Part shown: in pieces, positions 6,637-7,227 of the stretch | Layout: each line of letters opens with the position of its first letter | How positions within the stretch are numbered: the stretch's first letter is position 1 | Source: Verrucomicrobiales bacterium | Lineage (GTDB): Bacteria > Verrucomicrobiota > Verrucomicrobiia > Verrucomicrobiales > Akkermansiaceae | Direction of reading: 5' to 3' | Assembly: GCA_003527555.1 (NCBI GenBank) | Contig: DPWT01000010.1 | Span: 1-7,227 of the forward strand | Length of the DNA stretch: 7,227 nt | Notes under the pieces: model-generated | Told to the model about the DNA's origin: nothing | The model's input: the letters and a program-made list of their open reading frames with translations, nothing else | Database searches by the model: none | Made by a program: the position numbers and the translations under genes

Positions 6637-7227
6637 ATGAAATGAACGATAAGTCGAAAATATTTCTTATTTACTCGGTGGTAGCACTCTCCTGTGTGCT
6701 CATCCTTGTAACGACGTTTTACATACGTAGTCAGCGGGTTCTTCCTGAGCAGAAACCCTACTACTCAGAGGATAGCCAATTTGAGTCTCTACTAACTTTG
6801 GAAAAAGATCTGGTGCTAAAAAACCAGGACGGCGAAGAGGTAAAGCTCTCTGAGCTTAAGGGTAAGGTTTGGGCGTTTGCGCAGTTCTATGCGACCTGTC
6901 CGATGTGTGCCAAGCGCAACAGTCAGGGGCTAAAGGCACTCTATGAGAAATTTAAGGACATACCGGATTTTTGTCTCGTTTGTATCACGGTAAATCCTGA
7001 GGAAGACGGCGTTGAGCAAATGAAAAGCTATGCGGAGGCCCTTGAGGCTGACTCCTCAAACTGGTTGTTTTTAACCGGGGATGCAGAGAGTTTGAAGGAT
7101 TATATGGTCAGAGAAATGAAGTATGACCCGATCAAAAAACGTTCTGATCCTGAGGAGGCTGCTACTAAAGGAGCACTGGCACACAATATGTCTATTGCCG
7201 TCTACAACCGTGATCTCTCAATGGTTG
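6633..7227 (+). CDS. SCO1/SenC-like protein with CPMC motif, 3' end cut by window
   Basis: Partial gene, 198 codons visible. It starts at the ATG that overlaps the upstream stop (ATGA), implying translational coupling; a second ATG three codons on is an alternative. One N-terminal membrane helix (about 9-30, IFLIYSVVALSCVLILVTTF) anchors an extracytoplasmic thioredoxin-like domain. The active-site motif is FYATCPMCAKRN with C89 and C92, followed by FCLVCITVNPEEDGVEQM and WLFLTGD, all typical of SCO1/SenC/PrrC proteins. The family's later His ligand appears as H184 in ALAHNMSIAVYNRD. SCO proteins carry copper to, or reduce the thiols of, the Cu-A site of cytochrome c oxidase. Most have CxxxC; here it is CxxC, closer to thioredoxins, so a reductase role is also possible. 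Nearby ctaB supports oxidase assembly. Confidence 0.85.
   Translation, partial: MNEMNDKSKIFLIYSVVALSCVLILVTTFYIRSQRVLPEQKPYYSEDSQFESLLTLEKDLVLKNQDGEEVKLSELKGKVWAFAQFYATCPMCAKRNSQGLKALYEKFKDIPDFCLVCITVNPEEDGVEQMKSYAEALEADSSNWLFLTGDAESLKDYMVREMKYDPIKKRSDPEEAATKGALAHNMSIAVYNRDLSMV

Noticed and set aside
1..7227. CRISPR array, tRNA, rRNA or insertion sequence
   Set aside because: No regularly spaced repeat series, no tRNA-like cloverleaf, no rRNA sequence and no transposase was seen.

Overview
The window looks like a chromosomal segment of an aerobic, Gram-negative-type bacterium. I think a member of Verrucomicrobiota is most likely, with Planctomycetota or a relative as the alternative. The reasons are indirect: clear Shine-Dalgarno sites are missing before nearly every gene, the integron integrase carries an N-terminal extension, and heme O synthase is followed by unusual SCO-like proteins. 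No phylogeny was run, so the assignment is an inference.

Region 1 (1-1464) holds a complete-looking integron integrase (IntI family tyrosine recombinase) on the + strand. It carries about 90 residues more at its N-terminus than classical IntI1. It converges on lysS. The 167-bp gap between them contains short direct repeats: a perfect 23-bp tandem duplication and a GTTAG core-like motif that overlaps the lysS stop codon. No gene cassette array is visible in the window.

Region 2 (1465-2949, - strand) is an ordinary, intact class II lysyl-tRNA synthetase, lysS.

Region 3 (about 3132-5428, + strand) is a close-packed, co-directional set of three genes: an exported, membrane-anchored thioredoxin-like protein (WCPPC); a three-helix membrane protein ending in a TrkA-C/RCK-C ligand-binding domain; and heme O synthase (ctaB/cyoE).

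Region 4 (5429-5796) is a gene-free stretch of about 370 bases with three inverted-repeat structures, function unknown.

Region 5 (5797-7227, + strand) holds two translationally coupled, membrane-anchored SCO/thioredoxin-fold proteins. The first has lost the redox/metal-binding cysteines. The second keeps a CPMC motif and a downstream His, and runs off the window. Together with ctaB they point to a cytochrome c oxidase assembly locus: ctaB makes heme O and the SCO proteins would deliver copper or reduce thiols for the Cu-A site. The oxidase structural genes are not in the window. The most interesting items are the integrase with its 3' repeats, the paired catalytic and degenerate SCO proteins, and the structured intergenic region.
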